From: Lachnospiraceae bacterium
Lineage (GTDB): Bacteria; Bacillota; Clostridia; Lachnospirales; Lachnospiraceae
Length of the DNA stretch: 11,010 nt
Reading direction: 5' to 3'
Assembly (NCBI GenBank): GCA_024691065.1
Contig: JAILOA010000347.1
Coordinates: 1-11,010 of the forward strand
Shown here: in pieces, positions 1 to 8,190 of the stretch
Layout: every line of letters starts with the position of its first letter
Numbering within the stretch: the first letter of the stretch is position 1
Program-made: the position numbers and the translations under genes
Notes under the pieces: model-generated
Seen by the model: the letters and a program-made list of their open reading frames with translations, nothing else
Told to the model about the DNA's origin: nothing
Database searches by the model: none

Positions 1-3000
1 CAATATCCGTAACCTCAATTGTCTTACTTGAAACTATACCGGCGCCATTTGTAACTCTAACTTCATACTTGCCGTTTTCGCTAATTAAAACGCCCTCAGT
101 GTAAGAATCCGTTATGTCTATCTCTTCTCCGTCATTTATAAGCACAACCTTTGCAACACCTGAAGCACCGACATTACAAATCACTTCAAGCTTATTCTCT
201 CCTTCAGTCTTATTTAACTCAACTGTCGGAATTGTAAGATCCTGCTTAACACTAACTGTCTGTGTAGTAATATTTCCTGAATTATCTTCTACAGTAATAA
301 CTATCAGGTGCTCACCATCCTCTAAATCGGTTATGTCAAAACTTTCACTGCCAAGGACAGCATCAGCATCGTCAACCTTATAGCTTACTTCCTTAATGCC
401 TGCAAGATTATCACTTGTTTCGACATGAATCACAGCCTTGGAATCAGTAATCCATTTATCCAAATCATTATCGGATGTAATTGTAAGTACAGCCTCGGTG
501 TGATCTGCTATAATTCCGTCTGTACTTAGATATGTCTTATTTCCTGCCATATCTGTAATCAAAGCATAAACAACTGCCTTGCTGTCAGGCTCGATTGTTA
601 TTGCCTTATCTGACCATTCATTGTCTCCAAGTTCCTCAAGCTTCTCTATGCTAAGAGCCTTAGAAGACTTATAATACAGGACTTTATCTATACTGCTTAT
701 TTCATCGGACTTCTCACTAACCTGAACTTCTACCGTATCTTTAAAGAATAATCCAAATGTAATTGTATTGAGGAAGCTCTTAAAGCCTGATTCATTTGCC
801 TTTAGCTCTGCTTCAGGTGCAACCGTATCTATACTTATGTCTTCAATTTCATACTCGGTTACATTGTCATCGGCATCCTTAAAATAAAGCTTTTCAGGCT
901 GCACGGACGCGCCTTCCTTATTTATTGCATATGAATCCTTAAATTTTCCGTCCGCTTTATCATTTACAGTATATCCTTCCATAGGCTCTATCGTTACCAC
1001 GGATTTAAACCAGGAATTATGACCTCTGGTACCGTTAATAGTATATGGATGAGTCTCGCTTGCGCCGACTACACCCTGTACATAGCAGGTCTTAACCATC
1101 TTCATATAGTTATCCGACTCTGCAATTTCAAGAGTAAGAGCTGCACTGCCCTCTTCCTTTACATTTACAGGTATTGTGACAACTCTTGACTCTGCATCGT
1201 AAGCAATCGAAGCACTGTCAACGGACGCTACATTTTCATCGGAAGATGAAATCTTAACTTCACCGATATCGCTTATATCAATACCTCCAACGCTTATTAC
1301 AAGGGTTTCACCGATTATGCCTTCATATGTATCCTTTGTAAATGTAACCTTCTGCCTTGCCTTATCAATCGTAATATCCGCTGTAAACTCATCTGCAAGA
1401 TAGTAATTGGCATCATCCTGTGCTATTGTGAATTTGAGACTGTAAGCGCCTACATTTACAGGAAGCTCTTCCTTATAATCATCATCCGAAGCACCCTTGG
1501 AGTAAATCTTTAACTCTCCGCCGGATGTACCTTTGTTAACCTCAAAACCACTGTATTCCAAGCCGTTATAAGTGTACTGCTCAGGGAATGTCACATCAAG
1601 CTCAGGGCTCTTATAAATCTTAACTGCCTTTGTGCCGGTATATTCCTTATCTCCCACAACTGCCGTAACTTTAATGATATTAAGCCCTCTGTCGGAAATC
1701 TCAATATTAAAATCACCGACATTTGAAAGCTCTTTTCCTGTCTCATTCTTACCATTTACCACTGTATAAGAAAGCTTGCTGATTTCTTGATCCTTAGAAT
1801 CCACCTTAACATTTACATTTACGGAATTCTTATAGGCATTATCAATATCCTCAAGGCTTTCTCCGTCAATCTCATAGCTTAACGAAGGTCTTGCCTCTGC
1901 ATTCTTTACGGATACATCCCATGTAATTGCCTCTGTCTCATATCCGGCTGCATCCTTAATAACCACCGTAATTGTCTGTTCACCGTCAAGAAGATTATCT
2001 AACACAATCTCATCCGTAAACTCAGCTTCCTCTGCGAGTCCAACCTTGCAATCCTCATCCTTTGCCTTAATGCTTATGCTTCCTGTATATGCACCTTCTT
2101 CATCGGTTTCGCCCGTAATTACAAGGTCATCGATTGAAGCCCCGGCACGAATGTGAACCTTCTTTATCTCAGTATAGGTAATAGCTGTATCTAAACCGGT
2201 TGAACGAATCTCATTGGTGACAGCCGCATAATACTCATAATCCGAATACTCTCCGTCAGGTGTCGCTGTAAATGTATCACCCTCGCCAACCTTTATAAAC
2301 TCGCCGTCTCCGGCTTTTTCAAACCACTCGATTGTTATTTCGCCGCCATCCGATACGCTTGCATCCAGGGTAAATGTAACGTTCTCCCCTTTTGATGCAT
2401 TTATCATTGACTCATTCTCATCAACAACTACAGGCTCTTCGGCATCCTTATCCGATAACTTTTCCTCATAGGAATCAATAATCACGTTCGCCTGATAACA
2501 ATAATCATCGGTAACCTGATACTTAGCCGATACCGCAAGAGTAGACTCACCAGTAATTGTAACCAAACCTTCATCATCAATTGTTACTAAATCCTGATCT
2601 TCATCAGACATACTTTCAAATGTAATCATATCGGATGGAAACTCCAGTTCCTCACCTTCTTCTGTCAGGGCAAAGAGCTTAAGCTCTACCTTATCCTTAC
2701 CGTAAACATACAGTCTCTCGCCCTCTTCTGTCTCTTCACCGTCAGCCTTAATGAATACCTTCTTAACCGAAATATCCTTTGAAGTATTTAACCGGGTATT
2801 GTAAATTGTAGTTCTTCCATATGCATCCTCTGCAATAAGCTTAAAATCATGAATAATAAACTTCTTACCCGAATCAGGAATACTAACTGTCGCATTGAAG
2901 CTTCCGGCACTCATTTCCAAGTCATCCAAAGAAACCTTTTCTTTATCGATATACAATGTAAGATTTACATCTGAATCAGTTATACCGCTTATATTAACCT

Positions 3001-6000
3001 TATCGGATACACCGTCTCCGGCCTGTGGTGTATAAACCTGAAGCAGAGGATATGCTGTATCTATCTTAATAGAATCCTCAAAGATCGATGTATCTCCGTA
3101 CTCATTCTCTGCAACAATCTTAATCTTATGCTCTCCGTCCTTAAGAGGATTGCCGTCGGCATCCGTAAGTTTTATAACAGGTAAAGCTGTACTGAAAGTT
3201 GTTATATCATTTACTTCGGTATCATCGATATATACCTTTGCAACAACAGGTTTGTCGGAAGTAAGCTTCATACCGATTCCCTGACTGTCAACTTCGGTAA
3301 ATACCTTATTTATATATGATGTACTGTCATCGGAAGTCTCCTCATCCGAAGCTAAACTAACATTTTCCTCGATATAATCTTCCGTATATCCAACACTTAT
3401 TTTTGCAGGATTCGGATATGAAACAAATGTTTCTAAAGTAACTGATTTTAAACCAATTGCTAAATTATTCTTTGTTACCGATTCACCTTCAAGCTGATTT
3501 GCAGGATATACTGAAACTTCATAAGAAGTACCTTCTTCCTTAGGATTAAGCCTTAAGTTAAAGCTACCTTCAATCATATCCCGAATCGCCACATATTGCT
3601 CTATAACATTACCGTTTTTCTCGTTGTTCTCATCCAGCTCATAGGCTTCTACATATACACCATCCATATTATTTTCATCGATATTAACAAGTTTAATTCT
3701 TACTTCGCCGTTACCGATTGAAGCTACTTCGCCGGAAAAATCATTGGTTGGAGCATAATTGTTGATAAACTGAACAGTTTCTCCGGTTACCTTTTCACAA
3801 TGACAATTAACACCATCCAACGTACCATCAATCGCAACAGTTACATAATAATCACCCGAAGGAATTTTTGAAGGTACCTCTATATCGCTTATTTCATCAT
3901 TTACCCCTAATTCTACTACTGTATAATCATGAGCTCCGTCTTTTGTTTTGCTGAAATAAACAGTCTTTGTACCTTCAACATTATCAAGGTTTGATCCGTT
4001 TACATCAACAAACAAATTACTTTGTTCAAAATAAGCGTTTACACTATCTATACACGGCACCTTTCCAAGCTTATAAAGCTGTGCATATGAAAATGTTGCA
4101 TAGTCCGAATATACTGCAATCTCTGACATGCCATCAAGCTCATCGGCAGTAAATGATAATAATATAAATTTCCCCTTATCATCCTCGCCAAAACCTATAT
4201 TTGCTTCATCCATGTTGGTTGCAACATTATTTTCATCACACTCTATGCCAACTATATTCTTAGCATTCTCATCAATTGCAACCTTTACCTGTGATGCCTT
4301 TAATTCTTCATCCTCATCAGACTTCATATCATAATAAACCTTTAAAAGCCTGTCACTTGTACCGGTTACATTTCTTACGATTAACTTACCGTCTTCGTCT
4401 ACATTTATTTCAGCCTCTTCTGCTTCTGTAGGCTCAGGTATCTTTAAGAGTTCCTCAATACTTATGTCGAGTCCGTCATTTTTCTTTGCAGTAAGGATAT
4501 TATTGCTATTAAGAAGCGGCGCTACCTTTGCTTTTTCATTGACGTCCTCTTCTGTCGAAGCTTCGCACCGAGCATTTGAAATACCCATTGTTGCATTGTT
4601 CTTAGCCTTATCCGTAACCGGAACATCCAGTGTATCAAGCTGTAAGCTTTCCTCTGAACCACCCCACTTATAATCAAATGAAAGATCCACACCGAGGAGT
4701 GTTGCGGAACCGTAAACACCGCTCTTATTTCCTCCGAGCGCAACTCCCGCAATTGTATAGTCCTTACCTAAAAGCACGTTAGGTATAACAACCGCAACTC
4801 TACCGCTTATGTCAAGGTCAGGACCGTCATCGCCAAGAAGAATTACCTTACATGTAACTCCGCCTCTTATAACACTGAAGATTTCGAGGTCTGCAACAAA
4901 TTCGAAGGAAACCGGATCATACCAGTTAAATGTACCCGAAATTTCCTTAAATAAGTTCATTTCGGCAACAGATATACTTGTTCCCGAAAGTCTGGCTCTT
5001 CTGGTTCCGAGATCCATATTGAGCCATCCTTGAAGTACATCCGCTATACTGAATTCTCCGCCGATTCCTATCTCTGTATCCGGCCATCCTTCTGTCTCGC
5101 CCGGATAGAATAAACTGTACAGGCCGTCAACCTGACCCTTACCGCCATGCATATAAACAACAGGCGGAACTATAGGAGCACCCGGTTCGATTCCTCCTAC
5201 CTTTAACTTTAAAACATTAGGAACAGGTACACCATGTTTGGAAGCTATAATTTCAAGTTCATATTCGGCTTCAAATGTAGCAAGCTCCATTTCGCCTTCA
5301 AGACCTACCTGATATATATGGTCAATTGTATCAATTGAAAGCTCACCCTCTGCACCGGCCGGAATCGCCTCGATAAAACGTGAAAGCGTTGCCTGACCTT
5401 CTGCCTTTACACCTATGAGACCTGAGGTTCCGTCTGTCTTTTCTCCGTAACGAACATCTTCTACATTTAACTCTGCTCCGGCACCCGAAACACCATCGTA
5501 ATCCTCTGTTGTAAGGAAACCAAGTCCCATCCTGCCGCCAAGTGAAAGCGTATTATACATTTCCCCGTCAATTTCACGCTTATTAAATACACCGCAATTA
5601 AGATCAAAGATAAATCCGCTTATCTTTTGCAATGTACCGGCAATTCCCTTCTGTATAATCTTAACAGGTCTTACCGCTGTTTCCTCAAGCGCATCCGGAT
5701 CAAGCGAGTAATTCTTGCCATTCTTAAGCTCGATAACGGATTCATATTCCCACATGCTGTCCGAAGCACCTACAATTCCCGTATCGCCGTTTAAGGTTAT
5801 AATTACACCGTCCCTCTCACCGGCATCATTGTAAGTATAATCAACAGAGAACTCTTCTCCGCTGAAGCTCATTATTTTATTAATAATTATCTGTGTCTGT
5901 GATCCGTCACCCGTTATAGGTATAAAATCACTTTCACCGTCATCCTTCGTCTGATAGAGATTACCGGTTATGGTAAGTAAATATTCCTCCGATAAATCAT

Positions 6001-7876
6001 CTATTTTTGAAGGATCCATGGTTTCAATCTGATATTCGTATGAACCGTTTGTTAAAACCTGCTTTATTGCTACCGCTCCGACAGGCGGATTCACGAGATC
6101 CGGATCATCACTCATGTTAAATATCATATTATCACTTGTAATGCTCTCCGGAAGTCCGATTTCCGATGTTGTTAATGTAGTGCCCGGCTTTATGGTAAGC
6201 TGATATCTTCCTACAATCATCTCATCCGTAAATCTTACAATCATTGCGGTTTTATCGGAATTAAAGCTTATCATCGAAGAATCAACAGTCTCAATGTCTC
6301 CCGTTGAAAGATTCATAACCTCTAAATCCCAGGCAGACTTATCTGTAAGGATATCAAAACCCTCGCCTCTTACGACAAAGTTTCTGTTGCCCTTATAGTA
6401 CATAAACTTCGGTGTTCCGTTATATATAGACACCTTTGGCTTCTCTCCCGAGCTTCCCGGCGCAAGCACCTTCCCCTTTGCAGAGCAAAATGCAACGTCA
6501 TCCAGATAAGAATAACTTTTATCATTTTTATCTGCCGAACCCGGATATACCTTTACTGCATATTGCAAATATCTTATAGTTTCCGGAAGCTTCTTTACCT
6601 GGACTGTCCAGTTAATAACCTTGGTCTGTCCGGTTTCAAAATTAGTGATATGAATGATATTCTTTCCTTCATCCTCTTCACTTGCAAGCCCCTCTGAATC
6701 CGCAGTTACATCATTACCGTTTACCTGCAGATAATCCTCATCTACCGTAAGCGCTACCACTACATTGTCTCTGAATTCAGATGCCGGCAGGGTATTTGAA
6801 ACCTTTACCTGTAATTTAAGCGTATTATCCTTATAGCTGGATTTTACATTGCCATCTTCATCCTTTTCGAGCACAAATGCATCCTTGTCAGCATTAACGC
6901 TAACCTGCATAGTGGAATTTTCAGTTACATTATTATTTGCATTAATACCGTAGTAAAAGCTGTAATTAGCTTTTTCACCGGCCTTTACATTATCAGGATT
7001 CCAGTAAAGTGCGACCGCACTGTCCGCTGTAGCGTAATCCTGATTATTATTGTCAATCAGGCTTAGCTCATCATCAACTTCATATTTCCAACCACAGGAG
7101 GCCATATCAAACCAGTGACCGAAAATCATACTGTCAGGCTTTCCTGTTGAATCGTCCATATAACCGTATGCTGCCACTCTCGGAGCATAGTTATTATCAA
7201 TCGCCCTAAACTCCGTTGCAATTTCCGATTTACTGAATTCATGAGCCTTTGTGAATTGCTCATAGGTTCCGTTTTCGGTATTTGATGCCATTTCATAAAC
7301 AGCATAATCCTGTGAACCAAGACAGGTATCGAGCACCATTCTAAGTCCTGATTCTACATCTGTAGACCCTTTATTTTCCACCTCATAAGAGATTTGAACC
7401 GAACCCAGCTTATCATCCTTAGAATCCATAAGAAGCTCAATGGTCTGGGTTACATTTACATTCTTTTCTCCGATATGATAGGTTGAAATTACACTCTCGC
7501 CTGATATATAAGGCTCTGTTATAAAACTGTTGCCGTCCTCCTCATCAACCTCGCCGTAGACATAATCCTCTCCGTCCACACGAATTGTGGAGAATGAAGT
7601 GTCCTCGCCCTCAGGCGAATACAGGAGTCGCTTGTTGTTGTCGGTTTTGGTAAGTACATCACCTTCAACTGTCTTTAATGTATATCCTCCTGTATTTTTA
7701 TTTACGGAAAGCTTTACAAAGCTGTTCCCTATCGTTAATACTGTATCTGTTTCACTTTTTGTCAAGGTATTTTCCACGGCCTTTGCTTCCTGCATATCAA
7801 CCAATGAACATACCATAGCCAGTGATAAAACACCGGAAAGAGTTTTTCTGAATAATTTAGTCATCTTCTTGTTCAT
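1..7876 (-). CDS. Giant secreted multidomain Ig-like protein (3' end outside window)
   Basis: ATG at 7876-7874 opens a frame that runs 2625 codons to the left edge without a stop, so the C-terminus is missing. The start is supported by a GGGAGG site 8 bases upstream, an in-frame TAA at 7903-7901 and an immediate signal peptide. Visible layout in approximate residues: signal peptide 1-33; beta-rich N-terminal domain 40-315; IPT/TIG-like domain 496-563; Gly-rich non-Ig beta region 746-1080; acidic linker 1080-1270; FN3-like domains 1276-1496; Ig-like segment to 1697; Big_2-like domain 1698-1797; Ig domain with W1851 and Y1882, 1816-1909; Ig-like modules to 2090; MBG-like domain 2089-2171; Big-like domain 2171-2264; Clostridia-type module 2276-2434; further Ig-like modules to the edge. 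Composition is acidic with few Cys. No enzyme motif is recognised. A very long cell-surface protein, possibly an adhesin, is the best guess; partner and anchor are not visible. Confidence 0.92.
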   Translation of the reverse strand, partial: MNKKMTKLFRKTLSGVLSLAMVCSLVDMQEAKAVENTLTKSETDTVLTIGNSFVKLSVNKNTGGYTLKTVEGDVLTKTDNNKRLLYSPEGEDTSFSTIRVDGEDYVYGEVDEEDGNSFITEPYISGESVISTYHIGEKNVNVTQTIELLMDSKDDKLGSVQISYEVENKGSTDVESGLRMVLDTCLGSQDYAVYEMASNTENGTYEQFTKAHEFSKSEIATEFRAIDNNYAPRVAAYGYMDDSTGKPDSMIFGHWFDMASCGWKYEVDDELSLIDNNNQDYATADSAVALYWNPDNVKAGEKANYSFYYGINANNNVTENSTMQVSVNADKDAFVLEKDEDGNVKSSYKDNTLKLQVKVSNTLPASEFRDNVVVALTVDEDYLQVNGNDVTADSEGLASEEDEGKNIIHITNFETGQTKVINWTVQVKKLPETIRYLQYAVKVYPGSADKNDKSYSYLDDVAFCSAKGKVLAPGSSGEKPKVSIYNGTPKFMYYKGNRNFVVRGEGFDILTDKSAWDLEVMNLSTGDIETVDSSMISFNSDKTAMIVRFTDEMIVGRYQLTIKPGTTLTTSEIGLPESITSDNMIFNMSDDPDLVNPPVGAVAIKQVLTNGSYEYQIETMDPSKIDDLSEEYLLTITGNLYQTKDDGESDFIPITGDGSQTQIIINKIMSFSGEEFSVDYTYNDAGERDGVIITLNGDTGIVGASDSMWEYESVIELKNGKNYSLDPDALEETAVRPVKIIQKGIAGTLQKISGFIFDLNCGVFNKREIDGEMYNTLSLGGRMGLGFLTTEDYDGVSGAGAELNVEDVRYGEKTDGTSGLIGVKAEGQATLSRFIEAIPAGAEGELSIDTIDHIYQVGLEGEMELATFEAEYELEIIASKHGVPVPNVLKLKVGGIEPGAPIVPPVVYMHGGKGQVDGLYSLFYPGETEGWPDTEIGIGGEFSIADVLQGWLNMDLGTRRARLSGTSISVAEMNLFKEISGTFNWYDPVSFEFVADLEIFSVIRGGVTCKVILLGDDGPDLDISGRVAVVIPNVLLGKDYTIAGVALGGNKSGVYGSATLLGVDLSFDYKWGGSEESLQLDTLDVPVTDKAKNNATMGISNARCEASTEEDVNEKAKVAPLLNSNNILTAKKNDGLDISIEELLKIPEPTEAEEAEINVDEDGKLIVRNVTGTSDRLLKVYYDMKSDEDEELKASQVKVAIDENAKNIVGIECDENNVATNMDEANIGFGEDDKGKFILLSFTADELDGMSEIAVYSDYATFSYAQLYKLGKVPCIDSVNAYFEQSNLFVDVNGSNLDNVEGTKTVYFSKTKDGAHDYTVVELGVNDEISDIEVPSKIPSGDYYVTVAIDGTLDGVNCHCEKVTGETVQFINNYAPTNDFSGEVASIGNGEVRIKLVNIDENNMDGVYVEAYELDENNEKNGNVIEQYVAIRDMIEGSFNLRLNPKEEGTSYEVSVYPANQLEGESVTKNNLAIGLKSVTLETFVSYPNPAKISVGYTEDYIEENVSLASDEETSDDSTSYINKVFTEVDSQGIGMKLTSDKPVVAKVYIDDTEVNDITTFSTALPVIKLTDADGNPLKDGEHKIKIVAENEYGDTSIFEDSIKIDTAYPLLQVYTPQAGDGVSDKVNISGITDSDVNLTLYIDKEKVSLDDLEMSAGSFNATVSIPDSGKKFIIHDFKLIAEDAYGRTTIYNTRLNTSKDISVKKVFIKADGEETEEGERLYVYGKDKVELKLFALTEEGEELEFPSDMITFESMSDEDQDLVTIDDEGLVTITGESTLAVSAKYQVTDDYCYQANVIIDSYEEKLSDKDAEEPVVVDENESMINASKGENVTFTLDASVSDGGEITIEWFEKAGDGEFIKVGEGDTFTATPDGEYSDYEYYAAVTNEIRSTGLDTAITYTEIKKVHIRAGASIDDLVITGETDEEGAYTGSISIKAKDEDCKVGLAEEAEFTDEIVLDNLLDGEQTITVVIKDAAGYETEAITWDVSVKNAEARPSLSYEIDGESLEDIDNAYKNSVNVNVKVDSKDQEISKLSYTVVNGKNETGKELSNVGDFNIEISDRGLNIIKVTAVVGDKEYTGTKAVKIYKSPELDVTFPEQYTYNGLEYSGFEVNKGTSGGELKIYSKGASDDDYKEELPVNVGAYSLKFTIAQDDANYYLADEFTADITIDKARQKVTFTKDTYEGIIGETLVISVGGIDISDIGEVKISSSDENVASVDSASIAYDAESRVVTIPVNVKEEGSAALTLEIAESDNYMKMVKTCYVQGVVGASETHPYTINGTRGHNSWFKSVVTIEPMEGYTVNDKADGKFKDSYAINKEGASVQPEKLYFKDADDNVTEYEIEDISIDTVAPEAELKANESGFKSFLNTITFGLFFKDTVEVQVSEKSDEISSIDKVLYYKSSKALSIEKLEELGDNEWSDKAITIEPDSKAVVYALITDMAGNKTYLSTDGIIADHTEAVLTITSDNDLDKWITDSKAVIHVETSDNLAGIKEVSYKVDDADAVLGSESFDITDLEDGEHLIVITVEDNSGNITTQTVSVKQDLTIPTVELNKTEGENKLEVICNVGASGVAKVVLINDGEEIDITDSYTEGVLISENGKYEVRVTNGAGIVSSKTIEVTDI
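2..500 (-). repeat. Terminal Ig-like modules running off the window (residues about 2459-2625)
   Basis: Two further beta-sandwich units are visible. The first contains KAVIHVETSDNLAGIKEV and ends in TVEDNSGNITTQTVSV; the second starts with a TIPTVEL linker and ends in YEVRVTNGAGIVSSKTIEV. Each carries the closing turn D/N-x-x-G-x, then a strand, typical of bacterial Ig-like repeats. The frame is still open at base 2, so the array continues outside. Confidence 0.55.
575..1051 (-). other. Clostridia-type composite Ig module (residues about 2276-2434)
   Basis: The segment holds a W-F-K-S strand (GHNSWFKSVVTIEP), a long loop, DTVAPEAEL, then ITFGLFFKDTVEV with G2375, L2376, F2377 and F2378. After it come VLYYKSS, VVYALITDMAGN (D2442 to N2446) and STDG just beyond. 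I remember this order from many Lachnospiraceae and Clostridia surface proteins, where the unit repeats and ends in Asp and Pro. It is probably a stalk module. The family recall is not checked. Confidence 0.55.
1366..1612 (-). other. MBG-like domain (residues about 2089-2171)
   Basis: The unit contains YTYNGLEYSGFEV starting at Y2101, then VNVGAYSLKFTIAQDD and NYYLADEFTADITIDKA. This order (Y-x-Y-N-G, then V-G-x-Y, then N-Y, then I-x-K-A) is the hallmark of the small MBG/YDG-type repeats of clostridial and other bacterial surface proteins. Such repeats usually come in tandem, but only one clear copy is present here. A Big-like unit with SSSDENVASVD follows directly. Confidence 0.65.
2152..2431 (-). 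other. Classical-looking Ig domain with core Trp and Tyr (residues about 1816-1909)
   Basis: Strand C reads ITIEWFEKAGDG with W1851, and strand F reads YEYYAAVTN with Y1880, Y1882 and Y1883. The Trp and the Tyr-corner-like F strand are typical of Ig domains in which the disulfide Cys pair is replaced. The strand before W1851 contains TFTLDASVSDGG. Similar Ig-like modules occur in bacterial surface proteins. Its ligand, if any, cannot be read from the sequence. Confidence 0.55.
2488..2785 (-). other. Big_2-like Ig domain (residues about 1698-1797)
   Basis: The block DLVTIDDEGLVTITG, with G1770 in the turn, followed by STLAVSAKYQ is the classic Big_2 ending in which a value becomes true, then G-x-V, then T/S and A-x-Y. 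This family is common in intimin and invasin-type adhesins and in clostridial surface proteins. The strand KVFIKADG at the start fits the first strand of the family. This is one of the more secure domain calls in the protein. Confidence 0.65.
3389..4052 (-). other. Fibronectin III-like / Ig-like pair (residues about 1276-1496)
   Basis: The first unit runs from PCIDSVNAYF to a GDYYVTVAIDG strand, and the second from an APTNDFSGEV linker to about NPAKISVGY. Paired strands, a G-x-Y-x-V-x-V penultimate strand and a Pro-containing linker before the second unit suit FN3-like folds. In bacterial surface proteins such units serve as spacers or carbohydrate-proximal modules. An Ig-like assignment is equally possible. 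Confidence 0.4.
4640..5641 (-). other. Gly-rich, non-Ig beta region (residues about 746-1080)
   Basis: About 335 residues differ clearly from the flanking Ig-like modules. The region is richer in Gly, Ala, Leu and Val, with alternating polar and hydrophobic strands (SLGGRMGLGF near residue 776, then AEGQATLSRF and GLEGEMELATFEAEYELEI). A loop rich in Gly and Pro follows (KVGGIEPGAPIVPP, then MHGGKGQVDGL at 909-919). Later strands include GGVTCKVILL and SGVYGSATLLGVDLSFDYKW. The alternation suggests amphipathic strands forming a large sheet, barrel-like shell or solenoid. I do not recognise a named family and assign no function. Confidence 0.55.
6188..6393 (-). other. IPT/TIG-like Ig domain (residues about 496-563)
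   Basis: The segment starts with a strand containing VVRGEGFDI, the G-x-G-F turn typical of IPT/TIG domains, where strand A leads into a loop before the next strand. It ends with a GRYQLTIKPG strand, which resembles the family's closing strand. IPT/TIG domains are found in extracellular receptors and in bacterial surface and carbohydrate-active proteins, usually as spacers or binding modules. The assignment rests on pattern only. Confidence 0.45.
6932..7760 (-). other. Beta-rich N-terminal domain of the giant protein (residues about 40-315)
   Basis: This is the first folded unit after the signal peptide, and it is not a simple Ig repeat. It has alternating hydrophobic strands and two striking blocks: GLRMVLDTCLG at residues 177-187 and DSAVALYWNP at 285-294, followed by a strand ending in YYGIN. 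From memory, this pairing occurs in a family of prokaryotic surface proteins with a larger beta-sandwich, somewhat like the galactose-mutarotase supersandwich. I could not verify this. C185 and the Cys of MASCGW (about residue 261) could form a disulfide. Sugar or cell-wall binding is possible, but no binding site is identified. Confidence 0.5.
7778..7876 (-). other. Sec signal peptide of the giant protein (residues 1-33)
   Basis: The first residues are MNKKMTKLFRKTLS, a Lys/Arg-rich n-region. A hydrophobic core follows at about residues 13-26, then a polar c-region ending in E-A-K-A, with likely signal peptidase I cleavage after A33. C23 is not in a lipobox, because Val rather than Gly/Ala/Ser precedes it, so a lipoprotein is unlikely. 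This shows that the protein is exported. Confidence 0.88.
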
Positions 7877-7884
7877 CTCGCTTA

Positions 7885-7890
7885 CCTCCC
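7885..7890 (-). promoter_or_regulatory. Ribosome binding site of the downstream giant gene
   Basis: The minus strand reads GGGAGG here, followed by an 8-base spacer and the ATG at 7876. This is a near-ideal Shine-Dalgarno site and decides the start over the second Met codon four residues later. It sits inside the 20-base gap after the upstream TAG. The gap has no room for a promoter or terminator, which favours co-transcription of the two genes. Confidence 0.85.
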
Positions 7891-7896
7891 TTCTTC

Positions 7897-8190
7897 CTAA
7901 TTATTCACCACATGGTAGATGTGCATCGACTTATCTTTAAGCCTCAGCATTACCGTGTAGGTTGACTGACTGTCAATCTCCAATGTGTTGCCACTTAAGA
8001 GAGTTGACTTGTACTTCATCTGTGCTCCGGTATAATCTCCCTTAGCATAATATACCTTTGCACCCTTAGGAATATTGGTAAATGTAAGCTCATCTGTAGT
8101 AAATGAAACATATTTATTCTTTACAAGAGCCTTTCCGTTTGCGCCAAATCCTTCAATTTCAGGATATGTCTTAGCAGTCGCCGTAACCAA
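7897..8190 (-). other. C-terminal domain of the upstream protein
   Basis: The final roughly 97 residues (from about TYPEIEGFGANG to the end) follow the last Ig-like module. They form a short beta-rich unit with FTNIPKGAKVYYAKGDYTG and end in RLKDKSMHIYHVVNN. No hydrophobic helix, positive tail, LPXTG motif or SLH motif is present, so the protein is not anchored by this end in a standard way. I do not recognise the domain. It could bind a partner such as the downstream protein, but that is speculation. Confidence 0.45.

Noticed and set aside
4522..4752. A 76-codon minus-strand frame (also one at 7126-7320)
   Set aside because: Both are out of frame inside the giant gene, whose own frame is uninterrupted there and gives a coherent beta-rich protein.
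7808..7810. C23 in the signal peptide as a lipoprotein cysteine
   Set aside because: The preceding residues are A-M-V, which do not fit the lipobox (Gly, Ala or Ser is needed just before Cys). An AKA signal peptidase I site follows ten residues later.
7877..7896. Promoter or terminator between the two genes
   Set aside because: The gap is only 20 bases, filled mainly by the ribosome binding site. No hairpin with a T-run and no -35/-10 pair can fit inside it.
7587..7940. A 117-codon plus-strand frame crossing the intergenic gap
   Set aside because: It overlaps the end of one gene and the start of the other in antisense, and its sequence is explained by the reverse complement of the signal peptide and N-terminal region. 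There is no sign of independent coding.
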